From positions 1-64,000 of the forward strand of contig JAEENL010000114.1 of NCBI GenBank assembly GCA_016283775.1: DNA of 64,000 nucleotides. Reading direction: 5' to 3'. The stretch comes from Lachnospiraceae bacterium. Its GTDB lineage: Bacteria > Bacillota > Clostridia > Lachnospirales > Lachnospiraceae. The notes below the pieces were generated by a model. The model ran no database searches, was not told the DNA's origin, and saw only the letters and a program-made list of their open reading frames with translations. The number at the start of each line of letters is the position of its first letter. Position 1 is the stretch's first letter. Positions 16,817 to 26,182 of this stretch are shown here, in pieces. A program made the position numbers and the translations under genes.

Positions 16817-18412
16817 TCACAAGACCCTGCATCCCAGATAATAATACTCAAGGATCTCCTTATAGGTAAAACCTTCCTCCGCCATGCCGGCCGCGCCCGT
16901 CTGGCTCATGCCGACGCCGTGTCCCGAGCCGAGTCCGTAAAGCCAGATCTCATCCGGTGTGTCCGGAGCAGTCGCTCCAAAAACGGTGAGATCATAGGCG
17001 GAACGCACCACATATTGCTGCATGTTGCCTGAAGACAACGTCGAAGTCCCATTTGCCGAAAGCACCGAACACCCGTTAAGATGCTTTTCGGAAGCTTCAT
17101 TTCCCGCATTTTTCACATATACCCTGTCGGGCTCGTCACCATAGCGCACGATCTTGAACTTTGTCCCTCTTACTCCAAGCACGGATCTTATCGCGCTCGT
17201 CTGTAAGGAAAGCGATCCGTCCGTCCCGGAAACACGAAGGAGCGACACCCTGCCGCTCGGGGAAGTCTTTACCGCAGAGATCCCCGTCACTTCTCCGAGT
17301 GATGAGGTAAAACCGCCGAGAAGACCGTTGAGTTCTTCCAGCGTGAACACTTCTTTCCAGGGAGAGATGGCAAACCTCCCTTCAAAAAAATCCGGCATCG
17401 AAGTGAGATACGGTAACTCCACGCCCCATACCGCTTCGGAGCTTTCAGTGGAGCCGCCTCCGGACGAAAAATAATATGCAGCGACGACTTTGTTGTTGTA
17501 ATTTACGGTCTCGCCTTCCGTGTCCTTTACAGCCTCGGTGGTTTCGGGCTTTTCGTAAAGATAACCTCTGTAGACCTGATAATCGGTCGTGTCGTTCATC
17601 CTCCAGCCGTTTTTTGCGTCCGAAGCGCCGCCTATCCCGCCTTTTACGAGGGCATAGCTTCGTGAAGCCACGGCCTGGGCTTTAAGCGCTTCTTTCGGCC
17701 ATGACGCGGGCATCTCGGAGGAGACCACGCTGTAGAGATATTCTTCAAGCTCCACCACGTTTACCGCGGTGAGCCCAGTCTTTTGGTATCTTCCGATCTC
17801 TATCCTTCCGCGGTACACCCGGCTTCCCATGTCCACAAGGCCTGTCACGCCTTCATATGCGGAAAGCCCTTCAATCTGGGGATATTCATAGTCTTCGTCG
17901 ACATCGATCAATATCTTTGACTCGCCCCATTCAAGCTTTACCCTGTAGCTGTTTCCCGGAAGGAGCGAGCACTCGGTCCCGTTTTCATTAAGGCTTTTTA
18001 CCGCCACTTCCGCTTCCTGTCTGTCCGCAAAGCCTCCCGCGTAAATATGCCACTCGCCGCGTCCGGTCACAGCGCCAAAGATCCTTATCCCGAGTGTCGG
18101 AAGTTCCGCCATGCGCTTCAGCACGGCAGCATAGGACGTTACATCGATGCCGAGATCGATATAGTATTCCGTCGCAGGCTTAAACACAAAGCCTGAGGCA
18201 GAATTGAAATTCGCTTCGGGAGAAAAGGTCCTTCCGGAAAGATAGCCCAGCGAGATCTTTGTATTATTGACACGTATCTCGTTTTTCTGTGAATACATCG
18301 AAGTAAGTCCCACCCTGATCTCACGTGACACGGCGGCTTTTGCGGGAACAGGCGGAATAAAAGACGCCACGAGCATAATGATCATTATTATGTTCATGGC
18401 GCGCTTTTTCAT
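16817..18412 (-). CDS. SpoIID/LytB-domain secreted protein
   Basis: A 531-residue protein with a Sec signal peptide (MKKRAMNIIMIIMLVASFIPP, cleavage likely after AKA). Residues about 118-150 (EWHIYAGGFADRQEAEVAVKSL) resemble a SPOR peptidoglycan-binding repeat. The SpoIID catalytic region follows: VELEEYLYSVVSSEMPAS, ALKAQAVASRSYAL, YYFSSGGGSTESSEAVWG, and the C-terminal GLGSGHGVGMSQTGAAGMA. SpoIID-family proteins are lytic transglycosylases acting on denuded glycan strands; E of SSEMP is the catalytic candidate. It starts 15 nt after the second CorC gene and could belong to that operon. A sporulation role is not certain because paralogues act in vegetative cells. Confidence 0.88.
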   Translation of the reverse strand: MKKRAMNIIMIIMLVASFIPPVPAKAAVSREIRVGLTSMYSQKNEIRVNNTKISLGYLSGRTFSPEANFNSASGFVFKPATEYYIDLGIDVTSYAAVLKRMAELPTLGIRIFGAVTGRGEWHIYAGGFADRQEAEVAVKSLNENGTECSLLPGNSYRVKLEWGESKILIDVDEDYEYPQIEGLSAYEGVTGLVDMGSRVYRGRIEIGRYQKTGLTAVNVVELEEYLYSVVSSEMPASWPKEALKAQAVASRSYALVKGGIGGASDAKNGWRMNDTTDYQVYRGYLYEKPETTEAVKDTEGETVNYNNKVVAAYYFSSGGGSTESSEAVWGVELPYLTSMPDFFEGRFAISPWKEVFTLEELNGLLGGFTSSLGEVTGISAVKTSPSGRVSLLRVSGTDGSLSLQTSAIRSVLGVRGTKFKIVRYGDEPDRVYVKNAGNEASEKHLNGCSVLSANGTSTLSSGNMQQYVVRSAYDLTVFGATAPDTPDEIWLYGLGSGHGVGMSQTGAAGMAEEGFTYKEILEYYYLGCRVL

Positions 18413-18427
18413 TTTACTACCTCGGAC

Positions 18428-19729
18428 TTATTCTTCTTTTTCGTTATTCATTTTTTCCACAAGAAGCTTGGACACTCTGTGGTCCTCAGCCTCTACTACG
18501 GTTACTTTCCAGTCCTTCCATTCAAAGCTCTCCCCGCTCTCAGGGAAATGCTCAAGGGTCTCTATGGTCCATCCGCCCACGGTCTCGGATTCCACATCAC
18601 TTAACGTATCGTCCGGAAGTCCGAGCTCCTCAAGGAAATCATATAGTCCCATGTCACCGTCTATCTCATATCTTCCGTCGGGGCGTTCCACCACTTCGGA
18701 GATGACTTCGTCGCTCTCATCCCAAATGTCACCCACGATCTCTTCAAGCACGTCCTCCATCGATACGACACCGAGAGTCCCGCCGTATTCGTCCGTGACG
18801 ATCGCAAGATGCTGCTTTGCGCGTCTGAGCTCATTTAAAACAATGGGGAGCTTTGTGGTCTTGTAGATATATTTCGGCGGCATCACAAGCTTACGCACGT
18901 CAGGCTCTTTTTCGTCAAGACACGCCCTTAAATAGCGGTTCAACGAAAGCGTGCCTATCACATTGTCGATGCTCCCCTCATATACGGGGATCCTTGTAAA
19001 TGTCGAGGATGCGATGATCTGGTTTATCTTTTCTCTGTCGTCCTCAATGTCGATCGCGACCACGTCAACGCGCGCGGTCATGACTTCAAACGCGGAGATG
19101 TCGTTAAAATCTATCGCAGCCTGCACAAGCTCGGAGGTATCCTCGTCCAGGACCTTTTCCTCTTCCGCGGTCTCGATGATGTCCGTGAGTTCCTCAACGG
19201 CTTCCTCTTCATCCGATTCCTCAGGTTCACCCTTCAAAGGTCTGCAGCAGAGTTTTACCAGTGCGACCACAGGCACTACCACGGGCTTCAGCACAGCATT
19301 CAAAACGCGGATGATCCCGGCATATCTGAGTGCGGTGCGGTTTGCGCTCTTTTTACATGAGATCTTCGGAATGGTCTCACCAAAGATTATGATGAGCACA
19401 GTGAGCGCGACGGTTGATATCCATGTCGGCGCATCGTCCGCGGCTCCCGCAGCATCGCCTGTCAGCATCTTGTAGATCTCGATCACCGTTACGGTGCCGA
19501 GGGACGAACATGCGATGTTCACAAGGTTGTTGCCTATAAGTATGGTGCTCAGTGTATCGTCAAACTTTTCAACGATCTTTGCAGCGATACCGGCCTTTTT
19601 GTCGCCGTCCTCGGAAAGATTGTCCAGCCTTGTCTTGTTGCAGGCGGAATATGCCATTTCCGCTCCCGAGAAAAAGGCCGAGAAGACGATGCAGATGAAA
19701 ATGCCGATAAAATACAATGCAAGTATCAT
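18428..19729 (-). CDS. CNNM/CorC-family transporter-like protein (paralogue 2)
   Basis: A 433-residue HlyC/CorC protein. DUF21/CNNM membrane domain at about 1-170 (FSAFFSGAEMAYSACNKTR; IIIFGETIPKISCKK), paired CBS domains (about 195-330, FTRIPVYEGSIDNVIGTL; LAIVTDEYGGTLGVVSMEDVLEEIVGDIWDE) and the C-terminal CorC_HlyC domain (DGDMGLYDFLEELG onward). The family is linked to Mg2+ or other cation export. An ATGA overlap couples it to the preceding paralogue of identical length. The two may form a heterodimer; that is inference. Confidence 0.88.
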   Translation of the reverse strand: MILALYFIGIFICIVFSAFFSGAEMAYSACNKTRLDNLSEDGDKKAGIAAKIVEKFDDTLSTILIGNNLVNIACSSLGTVTVIEIYKMLTGDAAGAADDAPTWISTVALTVLIIIFGETIPKISCKKSANRTALRYAGIIRVLNAVLKPVVVPVVALVKLCCRPLKGEPEESDEEEAVEELTDIIETAEEEKVLDEDTSELVQAAIDFNDISAFEVMTARVDVVAIDIEDDREKINQIIASSTFTRIPVYEGSIDNVIGTLSLNRYLRACLDEKEPDVRKLVMPPKYIYKTTKLPIVLNELRRAKQHLAIVTDEYGGTLGVVSMEDVLEEIVGDIWDESDEVISEVVERPDGRYEIDGDMGLYDFLEELGLPDDTLSDVESETVGGWTIETLEHFPESGESFEWKDWKVTVVEAEDHRVSKLLVEKMNNEKEE

Positions 19730-21012
19730 TCTTCCTCGCCTCCTTCCGTCGTATCTTCTTCATGCTTTGTCACACAAAGAGAAAGGATGCGGTTGTGCTC
19801 CATCTTGAAAACCTTTACTTCCAGCGCATGGTAACGGAAACTGTTGCCTTCTTCCGGGATCTCTCCGAAGGTCTCGTAAGCCCATTCTCCCATCACTTTG
19901 TTTAAAAGATCCTCGTTTTCCTCGGGATCCTCATATTCCAGAAATTCAAAAACATCCGCGACCTGAACGTCATCATCGCAAAGACAAGTGTCTTCGCTGA
20001 GCTTTCTGATGGGCTCTTCGACTTCGTCGTCCTCGTCCCATATCTCTCCGACAAGTTCCTCAAGTATATCCTCTACCGTAACTATTCCGAGGGTTCCGCC
20101 GTAGCTGTCGGTGACGATCGCCATGTTGAGGCATTCCTTGCTCATCTTTGTGAGAAGGTCGTCTATCTTCATGCTGTGATGCACAAAGAACGGCTCATCC
20201 AGCAGACTTTTAAGGTCCACCTTGCCGTTGTCCTGAAGATATTCTTTGATATATTTTCTGATCTGAAGTATGCCTATGATATTGTCCACGGTGCCTTCAT
20301 ACACGGGGATCCGGCTGTGATGGACTTTTCGGATGGTCTCGAGTATCTCCTCAGGCTCCGACTCCACATCGAGCATGCAAAGATCCACACGGGAGGTCAG
20401 GATGCTGTTCACCGTGATGTTTCCAAACTGAAGGGCAGACGAAATAAGGTCTCCGTGGTCTTCCTTGAGACTTCCGTTTTCCGTCATGTCTTCGATTATG
20501 TCATAGATCTCGTCTTCGGTAACCGATATCTCGGGGTCGGGCGCGGTAAAACGTGCCGCAAGATTTCCGATCCTGGACAGAAGCAGAGAAACAGGCTTCA
20601 ATGCCGCCATAAAAACAAGAAGCACGGGCGCGAACACATAGGAAAGCGCCTCGCTGTATTTCTTGGCAATACTCTTTGGAAGCATTTCACCTGCAAAGAA
20701 AATGACTATGGTACTGATGATCGTACTTATTGAAACCGCTCCGAGGCCCCATGTTTTGGTCACTTCGACAGTCACGATGCCTGCTGCGGTAAGATGAACG
20801 ATATTGGTGAGTATAAGGATAGTTGTTATTGCCTGATCGAAATTGTCAAGAACCTTTAATACTCTCTTTGCGCGAACGTCATTTTTTTCCGCGCGCGCTC
20901 TTATCTTTGGCACTTTTACGGATGCCAGGGCCGTCTCCGTCACTGCGAGCATCGCTGCGACAAAGATCAAAAATATCACGATTATCCACGACAATCGACT
21001 GTCACCGTCCAT
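19726..21012 (-). CDS. CNNM/CorC-family transporter-like protein (paralogue 1)
   Basis: About 428 residues in the same order as its downstream paralogue: CNNM domain (LAVTETALASVKVPKIRARAE; FFAGEMLPKSIAKKYSEAL), CBS pair (HSRIPVYEGTVDNIIGILQ; MAIVTDSYGGTLGIVTVEDILEELVGEIWDEDDEVEEP) and CorC_HlyC C-domain. The tail is very acidic. Start is uncertain: the ATG at 21012 is used, but GTG at 21027 lies right after AAAGGAG with almost no spacing. The operon promoter is at 21088-21116. Cation (Mg2+/Co2+) efflux or sensing is the expected role, from family knowledge. Confidence 0.87.
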   Translation of the reverse strand: MDGDSRLSWIIVIFLIFVAAMLAVTETALASVKVPKIRARAEKNDVRAKRVLKVLDNFDQAITTILILTNIVHLTAAGIVTVEVTKTWGLGAVSISTIISTIVIFFAGEMLPKSIAKKYSEALSYVFAPVLLVFMAALKPVSLLLSRIGNLAARFTAPDPEISVTEDEIYDIIEDMTENGSLKEDHGDLISSALQFGNITVNSILTSRVDLCMLDVESEPEEILETIRKVHHSRIPVYEGTVDNIIGILQIRKYIKEYLQDNGKVDLKSLLDEPFFVHHSMKIDDLLTKMSKECLNMAIVTDSYGGTLGIVTVEDILEELVGEIWDEDDEVEEPIRKLSEDTCLCDDDVQVADVFEFLEYEDPEENEDLLNKVMGEWAYETFGEIPEEGNSFRYHALEVKVFKMEHNRILSLCVTKHEEDTTEGGEEE

Positions 21013-21087
21013 ACGGTAAAAGATCACACTCCTTTTATGTGCTGGTTTTATACATTAAAGCGTCATAGCATTATCGCTATTTGAGGT

Positions 21088-21116
21088 ATTGTAACATATA
21101 TTTTTATGCAATGCAA
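21088..21116 (-). promoter_or_regulatory. Promoter of the CorC-CorC-SpoIID operon
   Basis: On the minus strand TTGCAT (21116-21111), 17-bp spacer, TACAAT (21093-21088), with TG one base before the -10 (extended -10). Confidence 0.7.
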
Positions 21117-21141
21117 GTTATGGGAGTTCCATTCCCGTCTG

Positions 21142-22278
21142 TCAGAAAAACTTCCAGCGGCTGAGCAGGAATCCCGGGATCACCACAATAACAAAGAAGG
21201 CCCAGCTCACAAGCGTGAACACCTTTACAAAACGCCCTCCCTGACCGGGGTATTCTCTCACATAGATCCTGTAGTTTATGACCGATGCGAGCGATCCTAT
21301 AAGCGAAACAAGGCCCGCAGTGTCCGCTCCGTAAATGAGCCCCGCAAAGTTTTCGGTGAAAGGGTAGAGCAGTATCGATGCCGGAACATTTGAGATTATC
21401 TGGCTCACGCCGATGGCCCACCAGTACTCGTATCCTGCGACCGCGGTCTTTAACGCCGCTGCGATTTTTTCATTGGCCGCGATCGATGATGAAAACAGGA
21501 AAAAGCAGAAAAATGTCACGATGAGGACATAGTCGACACGCTTAAACACCTTTCTGTCAGCTATAAATATCGCAGTCAGTACGATGATCACGGCGATGTA
21601 CCAATACGCGGTACGTGTGACGATGACTCCTATGATAAGAGCAAAAAGCGTCACATACACTATCCTCACCGCTTTTCTCTCGGGAAGCCACGGCTTCCCC
21701 ATCCCGCTTATCGTAATGGTCTCTTTAAGATCTTTCCTGTAAAGCACCATGACAAAGATGATGAGGAGCACCGCGGAGCTCACGCAAAGAGGCGCCATGT
21801 GAAGCATGAAATGCCATACGGTAACATCAGTCCTTCCGAAAAGGAAAAGGTTCTGCGGACTGCCAAAGGGCATAAGAAGCGATCCCCTGATCGCAGCGAT
21901 GTTTTCCATCGAGATCACGGGAAGTATGTATTTTTCTTTATCACCGTCGCGGAACAGCATTATCGTGAGAGGCACGAAAATGATAAGCGAAACATCGTTC
22001 GTAACGAACATGGATGTAAAGAACACACCGAATATCAGAAAAAGCGACAGTGCGGGCATTGTCTTAAACCTCGCGCCTATCGCGACGACCGGGCGCAGCA
22101 CATTTTCTTTTTTAAAGCCCTCAAGAACACAGAGCATCATAAGGAGCGTTCCGAGTGTGCGCCAGTCTATGTTTTTAAGTGTGTCTGCCGAAGGCGGCGT
22201 TATAAAAAGCGAGATCACCGCCGCCGTTACGGCAAGCACCAGCATCAGATTCTTTTTTACAAACTCTTTTATCTTCAA
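21142..22278 (-). CDS. SLC13/ArsB-type anion permease
   Basis: A 378-residue membrane protein with about 10-11 hydrophobic segments. The internal pattern FVTNDVSLIIFVPLTIML (first half) and IGVSQIISNVPASILLYPF (second half) is the pair of inverted repeats ending in Asn-Pro/Thr-containing hairpins found in the SLC13/CitT/ArsB ion transporter superfamily; MPFGSPQNLFLFG is the accompanying GSPxN motif. Substrate could be a di- or tricarboxylate, sulfate or a similar anion; not readable from sequence. Its own weak promoter is at 22309-22337 and there is no clear terminator behind it. Confidence 0.82.
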   Translation of the reverse strand: MKIKEFVKKNLMLVLAVTAAVISLFITPPSADTLKNIDWRTLGTLLMMLCVLEGFKKENVLRPVVAIGARFKTMPALSLFLIFGVFFTSMFVTNDVSLIIFVPLTIMLFRDGDKEKYILPVISMENIAAIRGSLLMPFGSPQNLFLFGRTDVTVWHFMLHMAPLCVSSAVLLIIFVMVLYRKDLKETITISGMGKPWLPERKAVRIVYVTLFALIIGVIVTRTAYWYIAVIIVLTAIFIADRKVFKRVDYVLIVTFFCFFLFSSSIAANEKIAAALKTAVAGYEYWWAIGVSQIISNVPASILLYPFTENFAGLIYGADTAGLVSLIGSLASVINYRIYVREYPGQGGRFVKVFTLVSWAFFVIVVIPGFLLSRWKFF

Positions 22279-22308
22279 AGTATCTTTCCTCTTGTTTTGA
22301 TGGCTACT

Positions 22309-22337
22309 GTTTTAGCATATCGGAAGAAAAATAGCAA
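22309..22337 (-). promoter_or_regulatory. Weak promoter candidate of the SLC13 gene
   Basis: On the minus strand TTGCTA (22337-22332), 17-bp spacer, TAAAAC (22314-22309). It lies in the 94-bp gap after the GH29 gene. Confidence 0.4.
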
Positions 22338-22372
22338 TGAGATATTATGAGTACTTTTGATGACCGCAGTTT

Positions 22373-23812
22373 TTAAGCTCTGTATATCCCGAGGAATTTA
22401 AGCGCGATATATTCTCTTGCGTCGTCTATCTTTATCACGATGCTCTTTACGCGCTTCATGTTTACGGGGACGATCTTTTTGTGACCGACGGTCTTAAACG
22501 GAAATGTACTGCAGTTTCCGTTTTCGTCGTAAACGGTTACGGCTCCGCTTTCGATCCTCTGGCTCTCTCTTATCTGTTCTTTTAAAACGATATAGCCTAT
22601 GTCCTTCGCTCCGTCGGGAACTATCTCTATCTCGCACTTTCTTTCTCCGCGGGCCGTCTTAAAAAAGCCGTCTTCATCAGACAGCACGTTCTTAAGTTCG
22701 AATCCGGGAAGCTCCGCTGTTCCCGAAAGCCTGAGGCTGCACTCCGCAGTGATGTTTTCCCCGAAGGCTCTGCTTATAAAATCTCCAAGCTCGGCAAGAC
22801 GTTTAACATCCGGTTCCGGGATCAGTCCTCTTTTGTCAGGGGGAACATTAAGAAGCAGGTTCGCATTTCCTCCGACGCTCCTAAGATACAGGTCTTTTAA
22901 ATTTTCAAGGCTTCTCACCTTGTCATCTTCTTCAGGATGATAAAACCAGCCGGGTCTTATGGAAACATCGACTTCCGCGGGATACCATATGAGTTCTTCC
23001 TCGTTTTTAAGGATCTCTCTGCTTCCGAGGTCGCGGTCGCCCGCGCTTATCTTTCTCTGTCTGAAAGAAGCATCATCAGCCTGCTGGCTGTTTTCCTTGA
23101 TCCTTTCGGTATCTTTGCAGCGTTTCGGCACTACGCTCCACTCGGCTTCGCGTGTGTCTCCGGCTTCGTTTCCGCACCATCTGACATCGGGCCCGCAGAC
23201 ACTTATGACCGCCTCGGGCTGTAATTCCCTGATGGTCCTGAAATATCTGTCCCAGTCGTAGACCTGTTTTTTCCCGTTCGGGCCTTCGCCGCAGGCACCG
23301 TCAAACCATACACAGAATATCTTCCCGTAGTTTGTGAGGAGCTCCGTGAGCTGGTTTACAAAATAGTCGTCATAAGCCTTTCCCTGTCCGTACAGCGCGC
23401 AGTTCCTGTCCCAGGGAGAAAGATATACACCGAAACGCAGTCCATATGTCCTGCAGGCATCGGAAAGTTCACGTACGATGTCGCCGTGTCCTCCTTTGTA
23501 CTTTGACGCTGCCACAGAGTGATCCGTATATCTGCTCGGCCACAGGCAAAATCCGTCATGGTGCTTGCAGGTGAGTATAACGCCTTTCATTCCCGCTGCC
23601 TTAAGGGTGCGCGCCCACTGTGAGGCGTCTAGTTCTGTGGGGTCGAAGATTTCTTCTCTTTCCGTGCCGTCACCCCATTCTCTTCCGGTAAATGTGTTTA
23701 CGGTGAAATGTAAAAACCCCGTAAATTCAAGGTCTTCATATGCGATCTGTCTTTCGGACGGGCGTACCGCCGTGAGGCGCGTATCAAGTTCTTCAAGTGT
23801 CATATTGTCCAT
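22373..23812 (-). CDS. GH29 alpha-L-fucosidase, cytoplasmic
   Basis: A 479-residue GH29 protein. The barrel shows FLHFTVNTFTGREWGDG, KHHDGFCLWPS (residues 83-93), RFGVYLSPWDRN and VWFDGACGEGPNG, in which Asp171 fits the GH29 nucleophile position. From about residue 365 on comes a small beta-sandwich (discoidin-like) tail. No signal peptide, so it acts on imported oligosaccharides. AGGGG 7 nt upstream supports the start. It is the last gene of an XRE regulator-GH125-GH29 set (gaps 6 and 35 nt). Removal of core or antennary fucose from N-glycans is inferred from the neighbours; linkage cannot be told. Confidence 0.9.
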   Translation of the reverse strand: MDNMTLEELDTRLTAVRPSERQIAYEDLEFTGFLHFTVNTFTGREWGDGTEREEIFDPTELDASQWARTLKAAGMKGVILTCKHHDGFCLWPSRYTDHSVAASKYKGGHGDIVRELSDACRTYGLRFGVYLSPWDRNCALYGQGKAYDDYFVNQLTELLTNYGKIFCVWFDGACGEGPNGKKQVYDWDRYFRTIRELQPEAVISVCGPDVRWCGNEAGDTREAEWSVVPKRCKDTERIKENSQQADDASFRQRKISAGDRDLGSREILKNEEELIWYPAEVDVSIRPGWFYHPEEDDKVRSLENLKDLYLRSVGGNANLLLNVPPDKRGLIPEPDVKRLAELGDFISRAFGENITAECSLRLSGTAELPGFELKNVLSDEDGFFKTARGERKCEIEIVPDGAKDIGYIVLKEQIRESQRIESGAVTVYDENGNCSTFPFKTVGHKKIVPVNMKRVKSIVIKIDDAREYIALKFLGIYRA

Positions 23813-23847
23813 GTTTTACCCCTGTTGTTTTTCGTGGCCCCGACCTT

Positions 23848-25146
23848 TCAGATCAGTCCGTAGTGATCCATTGTAAAGAGCGCAAAGAGTGAATTTGCCC
23901 ACGCGAACCAGCTTCTTGTGAACTTCTCCGGATCGTCCTTGTCAAAGCCCTCGTGCATAAAGCCTGTTCCCGCGTCAGTGTTCTTAAGCATTTCCATAAG
24001 AGCCGCTCTCTCTTTTTCATCCGTAGACGTAAGTCCCTGCATGCAAAGAGAAATGTGCCAGATGTAGTTTTCCGGCGTGTGCGGGCTTCCTATGCCTTTT
24101 GCCGCTTTTCCCTCGTAGTAATAGGGGTTCATATGGCTCAGCACCGCGTGCCTTGTATTCAGATAGCGCAGATCGTCCTTTTCGCATACTCCGAGCCAAG
24201 GAAGAGACATGAGGCTCGGAACGTTTGCGTCGTCCATAAAAAGAGTGTTTCCGAGTCCGTCGGTCTCATATGTGTAAATATCGCCAAATTCAGTGTCCTT
24301 AAGAACACCGTATCTTTCGATGCCTTCCGTGATCTCTTTTGAAAGCTTCAATGCTTCTTCCGAAAGTCCCGTATCATGAAACTCGCCCTTTAAGAGCGCC
24401 GCCGCTCTTTTAAGCATGGCTTCCGCAAACAGGTTTGAAGGGATCAGATACCCGTATCTGCAGGCATCATCGCTCGGTCTGAAACCGGACCATGTCATTC
24501 CCGTAAAGCCCACAGGCTCTCCCATCCCGTTGTTGTGGAGCGTGTCTCCCGGAGGGCAGTTGACCCTTGTAAAACGATATTTTGAGTCCTCAAAATGCTT
24601 CTGCTCTGTGCCAAAAACTTCGATGATCTTTGAAAGGCCTGTCTTCACCTCATCTGTGATCACGCTCTTGTCACCTGTCAATTCAAAATAATCGCACAGA
24701 AGCTTTACGGGATAGCAAAGCGAGTCAACCTCATATTTTCTCTCCCACTCCCAGTCCGTCATATCTGTAAGGTCATGCTCCCAGCATGCCCCGTTGGGCT
24801 CAGGATTAAAAGCGTTTGCGTAAGGATCCATGTTTATGCAGAAAAACTGCTTTTTGATAAGTCCGGAGATCAGCTCACGCACTTCCGCATGTTCCTTTGC
24901 GAAAGGCAGATAATGCACCACCTGCGCGGAAGAATCGCGAAGCCACATAGCCTTGATGTCTCCCGTGATAAGGTAAACCGAATCATCGTCAAGGACAGTG
25001 AGCGTGGTCGTTGCGGTGCTTAAAAAGCACTGCTTGAACATTGTGCACGTCTTTTCGTCTGCCTTGTCCTTAAGCTTTGCGGTAAGTTCTTCCGCGAGTT
25101 CCTTTACCTTCCCGACTATCCTGTTGTACTTGTTCTGAGTTTCCAT
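23848..25146 (-). CDS. GH125 exo-alpha-1,6-mannosidase
   Basis: A 432-residue GH125 enzyme (formerly DUF1237). Hallmarks are YLITGDIKAMWLRDSSAQVV (residues 58-77), MDPYANAFNPEPNGACWEHD, and DDACRYGYLIPSNLFAEAML; the tail has SWFAWANSLFALF. GH125 inverting alpha-mannosidases remove terminal alpha-1,6-linked mannose, as in N-glycans, and need no metal. No signal peptide. The ribosome site AGAGGTATAGG lies inside the end of the XRE gene 6 nt upstream, so the two are co-translated. This is one of the strongest pointers to N-glycan use. Confidence 0.92.
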   Translation of the reverse strand: METQNKYNRIVGKVKELAEELTAKLKDKADEKTCTMFKQCFLSTATTTLTVLDDDSVYLITGDIKAMWLRDSSAQVVHYLPFAKEHAEVRELISGLIKKQFFCINMDPYANAFNPEPNGACWEHDLTDMTDWEWERKYEVDSLCYPVKLLCDYFELTGDKSVITDEVKTGLSKIIEVFGTEQKHFEDSKYRFTRVNCPPGDTLHNNGMGEPVGFTGMTWSGFRPSDDACRYGYLIPSNLFAEAMLKRAAALLKGEFHDTGLSEEALKLSKEITEGIERYGVLKDTEFGDIYTYETDGLGNTLFMDDANVPSLMSLPWLGVCEKDDLRYLNTRHAVLSHMNPYYYEGKAAKGIGSPHTPENYIWHISLCMQGLTSTDEKERAALMEMLKNTDAGTGFMHEGFDKDDPEKFTRSWFAWANSLFALFTMDHYGLI

Positions 25147-25152
25147 GTGTTC

Positions 25153-26079
25153 CTATACCTCTTTTATGTGTCGTAAGCATTCATCCGCTCTTTTGAGTGG
25201 TTCCTGCATTTCTATGGTAAATCCGTCTTTTCTGTACTTCTCCGCAAGCCCTGACCACGTTTCGTATGCTTCCTGCCACCTGCCGTTTTCTTCATAGTAA
25301 AAGCCTTTTGACCATATCACATCGCATACGTCTTCATCAAGTTCCAGAGCCTTGTCCCAGTATTCAAAAGCTTCTTCGATCTTTCCCTGTTTTTTGCAAA
25401 GATCCCCGCCATAAACATAGATAAGGGCTTCTTCAGGGAATCTGGTCTTTGCTTTTAAAAAGCAGTCATATGCCTCTTCGTTCTGCTCTGCATCACAGTA
25501 TGCCTGAATGAGGCATATCCATTCCTGAGGTTCTGCCGGAGTATTTCTTACTCTTTCAAGTTGCTTCTCAACGCCTTCACTGATCTTTCCCGTCTGTGTC
25601 AGCAACCAAAGTCTCTGTCTTATCGTCATCCAATAGACTTCGTCTCTGTTTGCATCGTATTCCCCGATCAGATTGTCAAAAGTCTCGAGAGCCTTGTCCC
25701 TGCAATACTCCATCATATACTGATGCATTATACCGTACATCCGTCTATCGTCGGAAGAGTTTTTTCCTGTCTTAAACAGTTTTTCAAACTCAGCAATACA
25801 ACGCATGAAGTCCTCGGGATCCCTTGAGTCTTCGTAAACGCTTGCAAGCCTCTGGGCATAGTTTTCATATGCAACATTCTGCTCTCTGAAAAGATCATCC
25901 ACCGTAACGCAATACAGCTTTGCTATCTCGGGGAGAAGCATTACGTCCGGAAGCGTGGTATTGCACTCCCAGCGCGAAATCGTCTGAGGTGTGACTCCAA
26001 GCTTTTCCGCAGCCTCTTCCTGTGTTAAGTTTTTCTCCTGACGTAAGCGTTTCAGGTTTTGTGATAATAATCTGCTCAT
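25153..26079 (-). CDS. XRE-family regulator with TPR-like helical domain
   Basis: A 308-residue protein. The N-terminal XRE domain reads SQNLKRLRQEKNLTQEEAAEKLGV, then TPQTISRWECNTTLPDVMLLPEIA and VTVDDLFRE. The remaining 235 residues are helical repeats of TPR type (for example EEALIYVYGGDLCKKQGKIEEAFEYWDKALEL). Such regulators often sense a peptide or a partner protein. GGAGG 8-9 nt upstream sets the start. It heads the GH125-GH29 operon and is a candidate local regulator of those two genes. Confidence 0.85.
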   Translation of the reverse strand: MSRLLSQNLKRLRQEKNLTQEEAAEKLGVTPQTISRWECNTTLPDVMLLPEIAKLYCVTVDDLFREQNVAYENYAQRLASVYEDSRDPEDFMRCIAEFEKLFKTGKNSSDDRRMYGIMHQYMMEYCRDKALETFDNLIGEYDANRDEVYWMTIRQRLWLLTQTGKISEGVEKQLERVRNTPAEPQEWICLIQAYCDAEQNEEAYDCFLKAKTRFPEEALIYVYGGDLCKKQGKIEEAFEYWDKALELDEDVCDVIWSKGFYYEENGRWQEAYETWSGLAEKYRKDGFTIEMQEPLKRADECLRHIKEV

Positions 26080-26182
26080 CTTTTGTACCTCCGTGGAATA
26101 TAGTGTCTAAATTCTATCCCATAAAGGCCGGCCGTTCCACGGCAGAAACCGAAACCCGACTCTCATTTTCAGATGAATCCAT

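Noticed and set aside
21142-21175. GGGA/TCCC hairpin near the SLC13 stop as terminator
   Set aside because: Only a four-base stem and no T-run on the minus strand.
26100-26182. GCCGT-GGA-ACGGC hairpin after the sialidase-fold gene as terminator
   Set aside because: Five-base stem with a poor tail; not enough to call it a terminator.
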